A stretch of 64,000 nucleotides of DNA from Timema cristinae (taxonomy: Eukaryota; Arthropoda; Insecta; Phasmatodea; Timematidae), in assembly GCA_039000515.1 (NCBI GenBank), contig JBCFYV010001001.1, forward strand, positions 1,437,830 through 1,501,829, read 5' to 3'. Of the stretch, positions 1-11,186 are shown one piece after another. The position numbers and the translations under genes are program-made. The notes under the pieces are model-generated. The model had not been told where the DNA came from. It searched no databases and saw only the letters and a program-made list of their open reading frames with translations. How positions within the stretch are numbered: position 1 is the stretch's first letter; every line of letters begins with the position of its first letter.

Positions 1-113
1 AACGTTTGAAACTAGGTTGGGTGCACTGATTTATCACTGTGGGTTTCCCCAGCAAACTTGGATGCATATCCTCCAACTTACCCTCTCGAACTGATTATTT
101 AACTATGTTAGTA

Positions 114-349
114 CCCGATTCGGTGGTCGCATGATCTAAGGCGCTAATTTCGCAATATACTAGACGGCCGATGTTATGGAGATCGTAGTTCGATTCCGGT
201 TAGAAATATTGAGGGGAGCTTTTCATAAATGGTTTCGGACTCTCTCTCCAGCAAATACTGGGTGCACCTCCTCTAAAGTTAACATTACTCATCCCTAACC
301 CATTGGCATAATTAGTACATAAGCGTATAACCCGTGGTGCCAAAAAAAA
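114..349 (+). mobile_element. SINE-B copy
   Basis: Head cccgattcggtggtcgcatg, B-box-like GTTCGATTCCGG, body with ggtgcacctcctctaaag and catccctaacccattgg, tail gtataacccgtggtgcc. A second, badly worn copy may follow at 385-545. Confidence 0.75.
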
Positions 350-710
350 GATTTGAGCACGTGGCTTAAATATAAAACTCGTCTTGTCTGCTGGTGAAGG
401 GTGTCGGGACTCAAATCCCAAAAAGGTATACGGAGAGTAATTACCCCCCTTCCCCAATGGTCTTCCTCCTCAAACATGGGTACATTTCTGCAGAAAATCT
501 ACCTTCCATATTCTTACGCCACTAACTCAATTAAAATGGATAAAGCTAGACGACTGTGCAATGAAAAAAGAAAATATTGGTATTTTCAAAAATAAATCTA
601 AGTCATTGTGACTTATTTTGTGAAATAAAGTTACTAGGGAATTTCCGGCAACAAGTTATACTCGTATGAACCAGTGATTATTTTATCTCCGCATCAATGC
701 TAAAACTATT

Positions 711-990
711 TAATAGTCCATTTTAATAGGAAGGCTTTTATATAACAGCTATAAATGTTACTATCTTTACCTTCATGTAGTCATACGTCAAGTCATTTGC
801 TCTACAGTTGTCATAAATAGTAGAAACACCTATGGAATAATAATAATATATAGTTCGGTTTTTATAGGAAGAAACTTTTTGATAGTTATAAAAGTTACTA
901 AAACATCTTTATATATTTATACTTAGGTTATGTAACCTTATACTGTCATTTTTGATAGGTATTATCAATAGGCTTACCTATAAAATAACA
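711..990. mobile_element. Tc1/mariner-like MITE, diverged
   Basis: taatagtccattttaatagg and a second terminus-like tagttcggtttttatagg lie 140 bp apart, with interior acgtcaagtcatttgctcta and ttttgataggtattatcaat. Probably two overlapping worn copies. Confidence 0.45.
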
Positions 991-1053
991 GTAATAGTAC
1001 ATTAACATGTTCGTTTCTTGCCTTCCTATTAACATTGCACTATATTTCTCATC

Positions 1054-1430
1054 ACATGACGTGTGAAAAAAAGTTAGGCGAACCTCTATTAAATAATAAT
1101 TCGTCGTTACGTCACATTCGAAACGGGCCGTACACAGCTAATGGTGTATTTTTAGCTCATGTATCAAAGTCTTGAATTCTGCTTGACGCCACCACTTAAA
1201 AAATGTATTTATATTTACGGGTAATTATAAATAAACTCTTGTGTTCATTTCTATTACCAAATTTCGCATTTTGCGACGATTTGAAACAACTGAGAGCCAA
1301 ACAAGTTCTAACTCTTTTGGAGTGTGTCTTTTTTTTTTGAAACGCTGCCATAAAATGAGAAGATAATTAATCATGCGCATGCGCAGAACATGTGTAGTGA
1401 CGCCTCTGTTCTATTGTATGACGTCAACGG
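1054..1430. promoter_or_regulatory. CRE and NRF1-like site cluster
   Basis: A perfect palindrome TGCGCATGCGCA (1374-1385) fits the NRF1 consensus YGCGCAYGCGCR, and a full CRE TGACGTCA lies at 1419-1426. Half-CREs (tgacgt, acgtca, tgacgc) occur near 1057, 1109 and 1399. Such pairs are typical of promoters, but no first exon or start site could be defined. Confidence 0.35.
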
Positions 1431-1839
1431 GCACTCCGCCAATCCCCGGCCTCTTTACGGTGTGGTTAGGATGATACCTGGTGAAGTTTTCTCCAGTTGT
1501 TTGTTATTCTCCCTATATCTTTTCCTGTCACATTATATAAGACAAGATCCTTAACAAATATTTAGATGTCTGTTTTTCATTTTTCTTTAGTTTTTTTCCT
1601 AAAACAAGATCTTAATCTAGGGTGAACAAAAGAAGAAGGGGGGTTTTAAGAGGAAGTATACTCTTAATAGCGTGGAAAGAGAGTGAGAAAACTACAATGA
1701 TAAATCACTTGCTAAAAATGAAGGTTTGATAAATATTTAACATCATTGTATCATGGTGTATTCGTAAATGTGTAGATCATCATTTTTAAGTATTAACGTG
1801 CTACACGAATGTTTAGATAGAAATTGACACATAGGAAAG

Positions 1840-1945
1840 TGCAATCGTAGTGGGATCGTCTGACGAAGAGGATCTGATCCTACTAGTATTCATCAGAAGG
1901 CGAAATAAAAATTTAAAAAACGACGTGTTTGTGTTTGCCCAGTTA
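1840..1945 (+). pseudogene. Possible Harbinger transposase N-terminal fragment
   Basis: The frame at 1850 reads GSSDEEDLILLVFIRRRNKN, like the acidic start and following RRR cluster of PIF/Harbinger transposases. The rest of the frame (to 2080) has no similarity I can see. Confidence 0.4.
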
Positions 1946-2299
1946 TTCATTAATAATTATGTATTAACTCTTAAGTGCATATTGGGTTTTATCTTCCGAA
2001 TCAGCAAAATATCTCTTGCTATTTCCCGTACGTCATGGTGCACTGAATCGTCAAAACATTTCCGCACAGATTTGACCTAATCAGCGACAGTTAAACGCTT
2101 GCCGCATGTCAAACATGAAACAATGTCACATGCCACATACAGGAACATAATCATGCATGCTCTACCCGGTCTAAAAGGTATCACCTTGTTAACATGTGTT
2201 CAATCACATATGTTGCAAGTGTCGTGTCGTATGCACCATGTGTTGTCTGTTTCAACCTGTTTTAAAGTTGACATAGATTGAAGCTGACATTGTCACTGA

Positions 2300-2336
2300 A
2301 GCGGGTTCATTTTCCATTAAATTTGGACTGTAGCTA
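2300..2336 (-). mobile_element. Tc1/mariner-like MITE end
   Basis: Reverse complement reads CTTAGCTACAGTCCAAATTT, the family terminus with its TA. The body could not be traced upstream. A run of 17 G follows at 2345-2361. Confidence 0.45.
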
Positions 2337-2361
2337 AGACACAAGGGGGGGGGGGGGGGGG

Positions 2362-3242
2362 AGGACACACTCTCTCTCCGCCATGGTAGGTGACGTTATT
2401 TTGTAATGGATGACCAAATTTGGCGTTTTAGAGCCTAGTGTTTGAAATTATCATCCAAAAAGTTTGAACAGACCGTATGTGTGTGCATGTGTGAAGGGTT
2501 GAAAGGGTGCGGAGGAGGGTCGGGGATACAGACGCGGTTAAAATGAGGTGTGGAAATCCGAGCGAGAGCTGACAGTTTATGAAGGCATCAGATCAATCCA
2601 TCACGTGGCTGTCTGAGGTTTATTCAGAAGGATCGCCCTCGAAATAATTCCTGACGTTGTTTGAAACACGGGTCCTCTTCATCTAACTTCTGTCGTTCAG
2701 AATTTGATAATCTTTTTTTGTAGTAGTCTTGACACAAAAAAAAAAACTGGATCACATTTTCATACTATAATATGACACGTTTCTCATTTAAAAAAAATAT
2801 AATTATTTCTCTCTCTTGTATTGTTGTGAGGTTATATTTAAAATAAAATCCTTTTTATTTACTCAAAAATGCAAGACTTAGTAGAGCATCTTCGAAAATC
2901 TATTTGGATCTATTCGTGTTCACTTTGAATTACTTTTTGAAGTGATTAAAGTTTACAATTTTACACCATGATCGTCAACTAGACTGTATTTGAATGACTG
3001 GGTAACATTGAACTTGTTTTGCATAAAATTATGTTTAGTGAAGTTTTATGGGAAAATAGGAAAATAATTGTTTTTAGCCGTAATAAAATATGTGTATATG
3101 GATTTATAAACAATTATTAGGCTATTATTTTTCAACAAAAATAGATTAGATATGATTTGATGAAAATGGGTTCAATCTTACTACGCCATTCAAACCCAGT
3201 TGTTTGTACTATCATAGTAGAAAAAGATGAAAATTGAAATAA
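2362..3242. other. AT-rich region, nothing recognised
   Basis: No coding or repeat family identified. Confidence 0.5.
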
Positions 3243-3505
3243 CCCCCTTCAATGGTCGAATGGTCTAACTCTAAATCTAAGGTGTCATTCTCGCAATAAC
3301 TGAACTGATGATGATGATGATGATAATAATGATATTGGGCTCGAATCACGGTCGGTTGTAATAAACAAAAATCTAATTTTTTTTTCTCCCTCCACGTAGA
3401 TATACACTATATATAAATTTCACCTTCCTCATCCCTAACACATTAGCGTAAAGAGTGCATATGCATCTGACCCGAACGGTTAGTAAAGACTCGGTGCTAA
3501 ACAAA
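3243..3505 (+). mobile_element. SINE-B copy, worn
   Basis: ccccttcaatggtcgaatgg, an internal (GAT)n run at 3306-3330, B-box-like GGCTCGAATCACGG, ccttcctcatccctaacaca and the tail gacccgaacggttagtaaag then actcggtgctaa. Confidence 0.7.
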
Positions 3506-5070
3506 TTAAATGAAATAAAAATCTTAAGATAGGTGCACTCTGGCGAATCGTATCGGCTCAGAAAATATTCCCGATTTGAGTTTCCCTCATTTTTATTCAA
3601 AATAATGTATAAATGAGCATATTCGATATAATGTGGACAAGTGTGTGCAATCTGTTACAAGACCAGGAAATAAATCTACGAAACTTCTTATCTCAAGGTT
3701 AAAAAGAAAGTTCACTGATAGTTCTCAAAATTCTTATAAGTTTCTGTTGTGAGCCTATCAAAGAATTACTGTATATGTTAAAGGAAGTCTAAATTTAGTG
3801 TCCTTTTTCATCAAGCCTATTCATCTCTCCGCAAATATGCTTAAAAAAAAGTCGCTGAAAATTAGCTAATGTCACATTTTCACACATTTTTTTATATTAA
3901 TAAAACTCAAAATATAGGAATGTTAAAGAAAATTAACCCTGTTGAAATCTGTCGACTTACTTTGGAGTTAAGCTTCTTTTTTTTTAAATAACGCATCGTA
4001 GAGTTAAATATTGCGTTTAAGCTGAACGTCTGTGCGGTAATTTCTCTCGTACCGAAGTGGCCCCCTTAAGTGCATCGTGATGGCCTCCATTTAAAAAACA
4101 CGAAACTAAGCTTCACGTTACGCTTACCTCGATCCCGGTATAAAATGTCTGCATTCCCATCTTTGTACCTTTCCTCCGCGCGCGAGTGTTCCAACACTTC
4201 TCGCCCGGAGTCTATAGCTTTCATCAGAGGGAAGATTTATCCTCCACATCTGGATATCTTTTAATCGCACCTCCATGTTCGGTTGTAAGTCAACAATTAT
4301 TTTTACCCCCGGTACGTTGTCAAGAAGGGGAACAGTTATAGGGCAATAAAGAATACAGATAGAAATATTAATACTTTAGATAACGTTACCACAGTCGCTA
4401 TCTTTTACGTGCGGACTTTTCACCGGATTCACAATGTCGGAACAGCCAATGGAGCCTTTTACAACATCCGGTGGGAATATGAGGGCTCATAATCGTTAGA
4501 TGCGTCGTAAATATTTGAGTACTTCCGCGTACGAGGTTTAGTTGAATCTAGATTTAGTCGGGCCTTCCCTTTTGGGAAACGGTCGGGAGCAGACCAGTTG
4601 GAAGGGCTTCGTTAACACAAAGCTGTACAATCTACTCTTTAAGGTAGATGAGATATTCTCAATCAGATGTTGCTCTTAGGTTAAAAATTGACAAAACTTT
4701 CAACGGTAGCCTACACGAGTTTGGTGTTTTACTGGAATGAACACAGAACTGATTTCTCTGGCCCTAAACATTATAGCCAATAAACTTGTAAACCTAATTT
4801 AAAAGTAGACCTTTTCCATTTTGAAAAGTCCAATAATACACATATTTCGGGTTGATAATTAAAATCTAAAGGCCCGGGAAACCAAAAGTAAATTGTATAG
4901 GAGCGTAGAATGGATCTTTGTGAATAAAAGGATGTAATTAATAGGGGGGTCACAACACAAATTGTATTGACATTAATATTTTCCTTCTCCCCTGTTTGCT
5001 CTCCTACTGATGGACAGCTCTGCCCAGGAACGTTAAAAACCCACATGGTTTCTGGCTTTATGAATTTCTG
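3506..5070. other. No gene recognised
   Basis: GC rises at 4030-4600 but the open frames there show no family features or good splice pairs. No repeats were recognised. Confidence 0.45.
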
Positions 5071-5074
5071 CTCG

Positions 5075-5385
5075 ACTGTTATAGTGCTCTCATGAGTGGT
5101 TTATTTTTCACTTATCTGACAGCTTGAAAGCTACCATATCTACTCTCATTTATTCATACGTGAAGTCATGTTATCTGCAGCTGTCACTTTTGATATATAT
5201 TATCAATACCTATAAAACAAAACTAGTAAGACGCTGACGATTTCCACTTGTCCATCACAGACTTTGCCTTAAAATACGAGTGAAGAATTACTAGGCACAG
5301 GACAACTCCTGGAGAGCTCGCTGGTTAGATCATTAGCGTACTTTGCCAAAGGTCCTGGGTTCGATTTCCGTGTCCAGGTGTTATT
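5075..5385 (+). mobile_element. MITE remnant followed by repeat D with tRNA-like part
   Basis: 5075-5225 has the Tc1/mariner-like MITE interior (cagctgtcacttttgata, tatattatcaatacc). 5232-5385 is repeat D: gatttccacttgtccatcac, then tRNA-like gctcgctggttagatcatta and B-box GGGTTCGATTTCC. It matches 56860-57015. Confidence 0.5.
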
Positions 5386-5928
5386 TTTCAATATAAAGAT
5401 ATGACATTTAGATGCGGCTGAAACCGTTATTAACAAATATAATAACTTAGCTATTTAACCCAACTAGTAAAATGTTATAAATTTCGCCCACAAAAATATG
5501 TTTGTAAAAAGCTTATTTTTAGCTTACTGCTAGATCAGGGGCGCCCCAAGGGGCGAGCGAGGCGGGCTTTAGGGTGGTGGGGGCCATGCCACCCATTTAG
5601 TTAAAAAAAATACACATAATATATATTTTTTTTTATAAATCCATACATTGCTCAGATATATTCGATATTGTACTAATTTTCTTTGCCGTTTATTATAATT
5701 TGTGTCCCTGTTAGAACCATTGGTGTATTATCTTGGTGTTATAGTCCTGTGCTGCGTACCCAAAAATATGAACAAACTTTTAACTTGAAAAAAGTTGTTC
5801 ATAATCCAACAATATTGTGTGTTAAGTAATTCTTCTTTCAAGTGATCTTATCTGTACTGTCATTTACAAATTCATTGAAATGCCACTTGTAAAGAGCAAG
5901 CATAGCTGTAGCCCCACGGCTTCTTTGG

Positions 5929-6114
5929 TGCTGACTGACAGCTCACAGCTGACTTCTGACAGTCAACATTTAGGTATATACCTAAATGTTGACTGTCAGA
6001 AGGGACAGCTGCTAAACACATGTTTTTTGCAGATCATATGGTTCGGCGTAGGGATACATAATTTGGTCTGGTAACTTTTCAAAGCCGTCAGCTGTCAGTC
6101 AGCACCAAAGAAGT
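5929..6114. mobile_element. Nested palindromic (fold-back) MITE
   Basis: Outer arms CTTCTTTGGTGCTGACTG at 5930 and its reverse complement ending at 6114 enclose a perfect 50-nt palindrome at 5953-6002 centred on AGGTATATACCT, with CAGCTG motifs between. The right half (cacatgttttttgcagatca, tggtctggtaacttttc) matches the MITE remnant at 56.2 kb. Confidence 0.75.
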
Positions 6115-8058
6115 AATGGTGCTACTGTAGGAAGGTACTAATGACCTTGCACGATGTCTCTGTGGGTTGCCCCCCCACCCCCGCCCTTTCCTACTCCTAA
6201 AATCCTAAATACTGTCCAATGAACTGTGATTTTTACAACCTAACGACTGTAATAACTAATAAGCAAGCTATCTATATATAGCTAGCTGTAGTAGATTATG
6301 TTGTGGTTTTTAACTCTCACATGAAGGATTTCTTTTAACTCTATAATTTATTGTGCCATACATTATTGACTGTTAAGTGAATGTGAACTTTATAACGATG
6401 CTAATTAAATAATCCCACAAAAGAGGATTGCGATCACGCCATTTTTATAAGTTTTAGTAGAAAAGGTATAACACTATCTTATATTATTTTACTTTCAGCA
6501 AAAGATTAATGTTCATGCATGGCTTATCAATATATCAATATCGTAGCGATAGAGCATTAATGGGAGAAAGTAAGGCTTACCCCCTTTGTTAGAACAAAAA
6601 TATATTAGTCGAATTCATGCATCTAAATTAAAATGAAAATGTTGTTGATAGAATTTTCGAACACAGCCATTATTGATCTAGTCTAGGCACAGTTGGGGAC
6701 AATGGTTTTTTTTTTTTTGTTTTTTTAAGGCAGAATGAGTGTGAAATATTCGTTGCTTACAGTGATAATGTGCACTGTCGCCAAATTTTCATCTAAATTT
6801 TTTATCAACTGACTTTTATAAATGTATTTATCTAAATTTTAAATTATATTATATTAGTTTATTTAACAAATTCGGGACAAGATTCTTATCTTGGGAACGA
6901 TTGGTAATCTTAATCTAAATAGCAGTGGTGGCTCGTGACTTTTTTTTTGGGAGGGCACAAAATTTAAAAAAAAATTTAAAATGATAAAATATAAATCTAG
7001 CTGGTGTTTATATTTTATAATGGAAGACCAGCATCGTTTCCTTGATATTTGCAAATAAGTCTATCACTTTGTTCTCTAAATCATAAATTTAAGTAATACA
7101 TTTATTAATAAAGAAAAGCAACGTGTACGAACAGAAATTCACCCATCTTATAATGAATTCCTTTCAAGTTTGTAGGGGCTTTTTTTTTCAGTTTTTATAG
7201 CAAAACTTTTTTGGTAAAAATAAATCAAATATTGCTTTTACACAAAAATATAGTTTAATTTTCTTCAAATGGTTATATCAACAATTATTGTTGTATATTT
7301 GTCATGAGCATAACAGCATTGGATGAAACACTTTTTAAATTAAGAGAAAAGGTGATTCAATTCCAGGACACTTTGACAGATATTCAACAACTGTTGATGT
7401 CATCTTGTTGATAAAATTAAACTCTATGTTTCTACTGGAGAAATATGGGATTATTTTTTTTTACGAAAAAAATATTATGCTACAAAAAAACTGTAAAAAC
7501 ACTTAACTGTTCTCGCGTCCACTAACCCCCCACTTTAAGCCTACTATGCACTTTAAAACACTTTCCCAGAAACATTGTTTACCGACATGTTTCTCTTGCT
7601 TCCCCTTTTGTGTGTGTGTGTTTTCATAGAATGTTAGCAAACATTTTCTCTTGTTTCATTCATGTTTCCCAGAAGGGAAACAATGTTTCTTGTCTTCCAT
7701 GGATGTTTTAAAATTATGTGTCATGAAAAACATCACACTCACGCACCTCATTTAAATAGTTATTTCAAATAATTACACAATTTTAAATGCAGGTGTCTGG
7801 TAGTATCTTGATTCGTAGGCGCATGCACACTGATTTAGCCGGTTGGTCTTGAAATTTTATTTGGTCTCCCAAGCACAAGTTGTCGCGCTGAAAGGGGAAA
7901 GCTGTAGTTATTTCAAGTTGCGTCAAACGGACATCTCTGATGAGGCTAAAAATCTTGTGATTATTCTCTAGAGCTTGTCACGTGAGCATGTTTATGCTAC
8001 ACTCTTGTTTTCCGGATAACGTGTGAATCCCCAGTAAAGCCTGTCTCCTTGCTCGCAG
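6115..8058. other. Mostly AT-rich, likely upstream NOS1AP intron
   Basis: No exon seen. A hAT-type terminus CAGTGGTGGCTCGTG lies at 6926-6940 without a partner. 5538-5600 (cggggcgcc-like aggggcgccccaaggggcg) is another GC-rich scrap upstream. As the exon at 8059 has an acceptor, this stretch is probably intronic. Confidence 0.5.
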
Positions 8059-8255
8059 ACCCCCAATCAGAGCACATCAGTTGCGACACGCTGCCTGCAG
8101 AGGATACAACGTCTCTCCGGGACACTCACTCGGACACCGCGGTCTCGTCACAACAACAACAGCAACATCATCATCCTTCCGCTCAGAATCAGCGTCCTCT
8201 TCGATTGGATATCCTGCCGCCCCCGCCCTCTTCTGGCTCCAGGCGGTCACCATTG
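8059..8255 (+). CDS. NOS1AP: NOS1AP-like gene, internal exon (linker after the PTB region)
   Basis: Internal coding exon of the NOS1AP/CAPON-like gene. A pyrimidine-rich acceptor (ctccttgctcgcag) precedes 8059, and a donor TTG|GTACGT follows 8255. It enters with 2 nt completing a split codon, then reads 65 codons and leaves in phase 0, matching the phase-0 start of the next exon. The peptide runs PQSEHISCDTLPAEDTTSL, then a Gln5-His3 run, then a Pro/Ser-rich part ending GSRRSPL. No folded domain is visible; it looks like the disordered linker between the N-terminal PTB domain and the coiled coil. In the family, NOS1AP is a cytoplasmic adaptor that links nNOS, Dexras1 and Scribble-type partners. 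The PTB exons are not in this window. Assignment of this exon rests on matching phase, splice sites, raised GC and position, so it is less certain than the next exon. Confidence 0.75.
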
Positions 8256-8384
8256 GTACGTAGGCCACATTACTCCTGGTCCGTGGTACTTGTCCTCTTC
8301 TATTCACACCTACTCGTGGTACAAGCCTGCGCGCCTTTAACACCCTCTACTCACATTCGCCCATAATATGTTGCTTCTTCACAC

Positions 8385-9382
8385 TTGGCCATTGTACTTG
8401 TGGTTCTTCTTATCTTCCTCTATTCACACTTGACCATGGTAGCTGTGGTTATCCCTATCTTCCTCTATTCACACTTGACCATGGTAGCTGTGGTTATCCC
8501 TATCTTCCTCTATTCACACTTGACCATTGTACTTGTAGTTATCCCTATCTTCCTCTATTTACACTTAACCATTGTACTTATGGTTCTCCCTATCTTCCTC
8601 TATTCACACTTGACCATGGTACTTGTAGTTCTCCCTATCTTCCTCTATTTACACTTAACCATTGTACTTGTGGTTCTCCCTATCTTCCTCTATTCACACT
8701 TGACCATGGTACTTCTGGTTTTCCTTATCTTCCTTTATTCACACTTGACCATGGTACTTGTAGTTATCCCTATCTTCCTCTATTCACACTTGACCATTGT
8801 ACTTGTAGTTATCCCTATCTTCCTCTATTCACACTTGCCCATGGTAGCTGTGGTTATCCCTATCTTCCTCTATTCACACTTGACCATTGTACTTGTAGTT
8901 ATCCCTATCTTCCTCTATTCACACTTGACCATTGTACTTGTGGTTATCCCTATCTTCCTCTATTCACACTTGACCATTGTACTTGTGGTTATCCCTATCT
9001 TCCTCTATTCACACTTGCCCATGGTAGCTGTGGTTATCCCTATCTTCCTCTATTTACACTTGACCATTGTACTTGTGGTTATCCTATCTTCCTCTATTCA
9101 CACTTGACCATGGTACTTGTGGTTATCCCTATCTTCCTCTATTCACACTTGACCATTGTACTTGTGGTTATCCCTATCTTCCTCTATTCACACTTGACCA
9201 TGGTAGCTGTGGTTATCCCTATCTTCCTCTATTTACACTTGACCATTGTACTTGTGGTTATCCCTATCTTCCTCTATTCACACTTGACCATGGTACTTGT
9301 GGTTATCCCTATCTTCCTCTATTCACACTTGACCATGGTACTTCTGGTTTCCTTTTCTTCCTCTATTCACACTTGACCATGG
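8385..9382 (+). repeat. 45-bp minisatellite, about 22 copies
   Basis: The unit starts at TATCTTCCTC (8411, 8456, and so on every 45 nt) and includes TATTCACACTTGACCA followed by TGTACTTGTGG or GGTAGCTGTGG. Copies differ at a few positions (Ttg/Tgg, tta/ttc, aCc/cCc). Degenerate units reach back to about 8276, near the splice donor at 8256. Because 45 is a multiple of 3, the array is open in one frame (a repeated 15-residue FLYSHLTMV-type peptide) until a 1-nt deletion near 9085 moves the open frame; this is a by-product of the repeat, not a gene. Confidence 0.95.
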
Positions 9383-9792
9383 TACATAACTTCCACAGAA
9401 ACTTATATATTTTTTGCAACGCCCTAATATGATATTGAGAAACACATTATTAAATAAAACATAAAAATACAAGTACTATACTCTACCGTTTGATTTCTTT
9501 TTTCTTTTGTATATTTGGTATCTTTACATCTTCATATTTGACTTGTAATTGTGTTATGGCATTGTATATTAATAAACATAAAACACCATATCACACTATA
9601 TAATAATTGGGTAATATTCTAATACAATACCTAGGTGTAAAGAGAAGAAAATATCAAAATTCAAATTTATTTAGTAGATTTGCTAAAACAAACAAACTCA
9701 ATCAAGGGAAAAAATACAATCTGAACACAGGAACCCAACACAGTTTCTTTGTCTTTGCGCACGTATGCTCTGGCCGATTGTTCTTTGCTACA

Positions 9793-9870
9793 GATTTAAG
9801 CAGGATGGCTTAGTGGTGGAGCATCGCCGCGCAAAGGCAAAGAACCCCGGGTTTGGTTCCCGCCTCCAAG
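9793..9870 (+). repeat. tRNA-like SINE head
   Basis: Contains an A-box-like stretch (ggatggcttagtggtgg) and a B-box-like stretch (GGTTTGGTTCCC). The preserved cloverleaf is poor, so it is read as a SINE-derived pol III promoter fragment and not a functional tRNA. Confidence 0.5.
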
Positions 9871-10027
9871 ATGTCACTTTTGAATTGAATTTGATCCAAT
9901 TACTAGGACTGATTCCGTGGACAACCATCATGTAAAGGATTGTGATATACATTAATTAAAAACAAAAAAAAACATCATTATTCTATATCTTTTGTAATGA
10001 CTAGATATATTTGTGTGATGTCATTAG

Positions 10028-10246
10028 AGTGGGGGAGAGACATACGTGTCGCCCCTGATGGAACCTCTTAAAGGGAGTGGGGACAGTGTGCCCAGTGCAG
10101 GCACCCCTCTCAGTGCGCACCATGAACTGCAGCTGCTGAGGGAACAGTTGGACCAGCAAGTACAGCAGACACAGGCCGCTGTGGCCCAGGTTCATCTGCT
10201 GAGAGATCAGCTAGCTGCTGAGACGGCTGCCAGACTGGAGGCTCAG
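10028..10246 (+). CDS. NOS1AP: NOS1AP-like gene, coiled-coil exon
   Basis: Exon of 73 codons, phase 0 at both ends. The acceptor AG sits in the in-frame TAG at 10025-10027 and the donor is CAG|GTACAC. The peptide begins [13 protein letters not shown] and then gives [18 protein letters not shown] and [20 protein letters not shown]. This matches the coiled coil of vertebrate CAPON/NOS1AP closely (recalled family sequence, not searched), and it is the strongest evidence for the gene's identity. Heptad spacing of Leu/Val across residues 30-73 supports a coiled coil, used in the family for partner binding or oligomerisation. The exon's last six bases, GCTCAG, and its donor are repeated throughout the minisatellite that starts directly after it. 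Confidence 0.95.
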
Positions 10247-11186
10247 GTACACTCCTTGTCACTCACTAGCATTCATTAGGCTCAGGTACAGGCCTTGCCA
10301 CTCACTAGCATTCATTAGGCTCATGTACACTCCTTGTCACTCACTAGCATTCATCAGGCTCAGGTACAGGCCTTGTCACTCACTAGCATTCATTAGGCTC
10401 AGGTACACTCCTTGTCACTCACTAGCTTTATTAGGCTCAGATACACTCCTTGTCACTCACTAGCATTCATCAGGCTCAGGTACACTCCTTGTCACTCACT
10501 AGCATTCATCAGGCTCAGGTACAGGCCTTGTCACTCACTAGCATTCATCAGGCTCAGGTACACTCCTTGTCACTCACTAGCATTCATCAGGCTCAGGTAC
10601 ACTCCTTGTCACTCACTAGCGTTTATTAGGCTCAGGTACACTCCTTGTCACTCAGTAGCATTCATCAGGCTCAGGTACACTCCTTGTCACTCACTAGCAT
10701 TCATCAGGCTCAGGTACAGGCCTTGTCACTCACTAGCATTCATTAGGCTCATGTACACTCCTTGTCACTCACTAGCATTCATCAGGCTCAGGTACAGGCC
10801 TTGTCACTCACTAGCATTCATTAGGCTCAGGTACAGTCCTTGTCACTCAGTAGCATTCATCAGGCTCAGGTACACTCCTTGTCACTCACTAGCGTTTATT
10901 AGGCTCAGGTACATCCTTGTCACTCACTAGCATTCATCAGGCTCAGGTACACTCCTTGTCACTCACTAGCATTCATCAGGCTCAGGTACACTCCTTGTCA
11001 CTCACTAGCATTCATCAGGCTCAGGTACACTCCTTGTCACTCACTAGCATTCATCAGGCTCAGGTACACTCCTTGTCACTCACTAGCATTCATTAGGCTC
11101 AGGTACACTTCTTGTCACTCACTAGCATTCATCAGGCTCAGGTACACTCCTTGTCACTCACTAGCATTCATCAGGCTCAGGTAAAC
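10241..11186 (+). repeat. NOS1AP: 39-bp minisatellite repeating the exon/donor junction, about 25 copies
   Basis: The unit is GCTCAGGTACACTCCTTGTC followed by ACTCACTAGCATTCATCAG (39 nt). The first copy starts inside the coding exon: its GCTCAG is the last six exon bases and GTAC is the real donor. Units recur at 10280, 10319, 10358 and onward to the last at about 11175. Three copies have lost the donor-like GT context (catgtac twice, cagatac once). The last copy reads CAG|GTAAAC, closer to the consensus than the authentic donor. Two units are shortened by 1-2 nt. Variants in the last bases of the unit are CATCAG or CATTAG. Confidence 0.97.

Larger units (their letters stand above)
8256..10027 (+). 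other. NOS1AP: NOS1AP-like intron between the linker and coiled-coil exons
   Basis: Phase-0 intron with donor GTACGT and acceptor ttag|AGTGGG. More than half of it is a 45-bp minisatellite. A tRNA-like SINE head lies at about 9793-9870. The remaining 9383-9792 is AT-rich with nothing recognisable. Confidence 0.75.

Noticed and set aside
8077..8343. Antisense open frames over the NOS1AP linker exon
   Set aside because: They are shadows of a GC-rich coding exon on the other strand.
8385..9107. 240-residue open frame of repeated FLYSHLTMVxVVIPI-type hydrophobic units
   Set aside because: It is a translation of the 45-bp minisatellite. It has no start context, ends at a 1-nt length change in the array, and lies between two exons of another gene.
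10412..10930. 172-residue open frame of repeated [13 protein letters not shown] units
   Set aside because: It is a translation of the 39-bp minisatellite in a frame different from the coding frame of the preceding exon.
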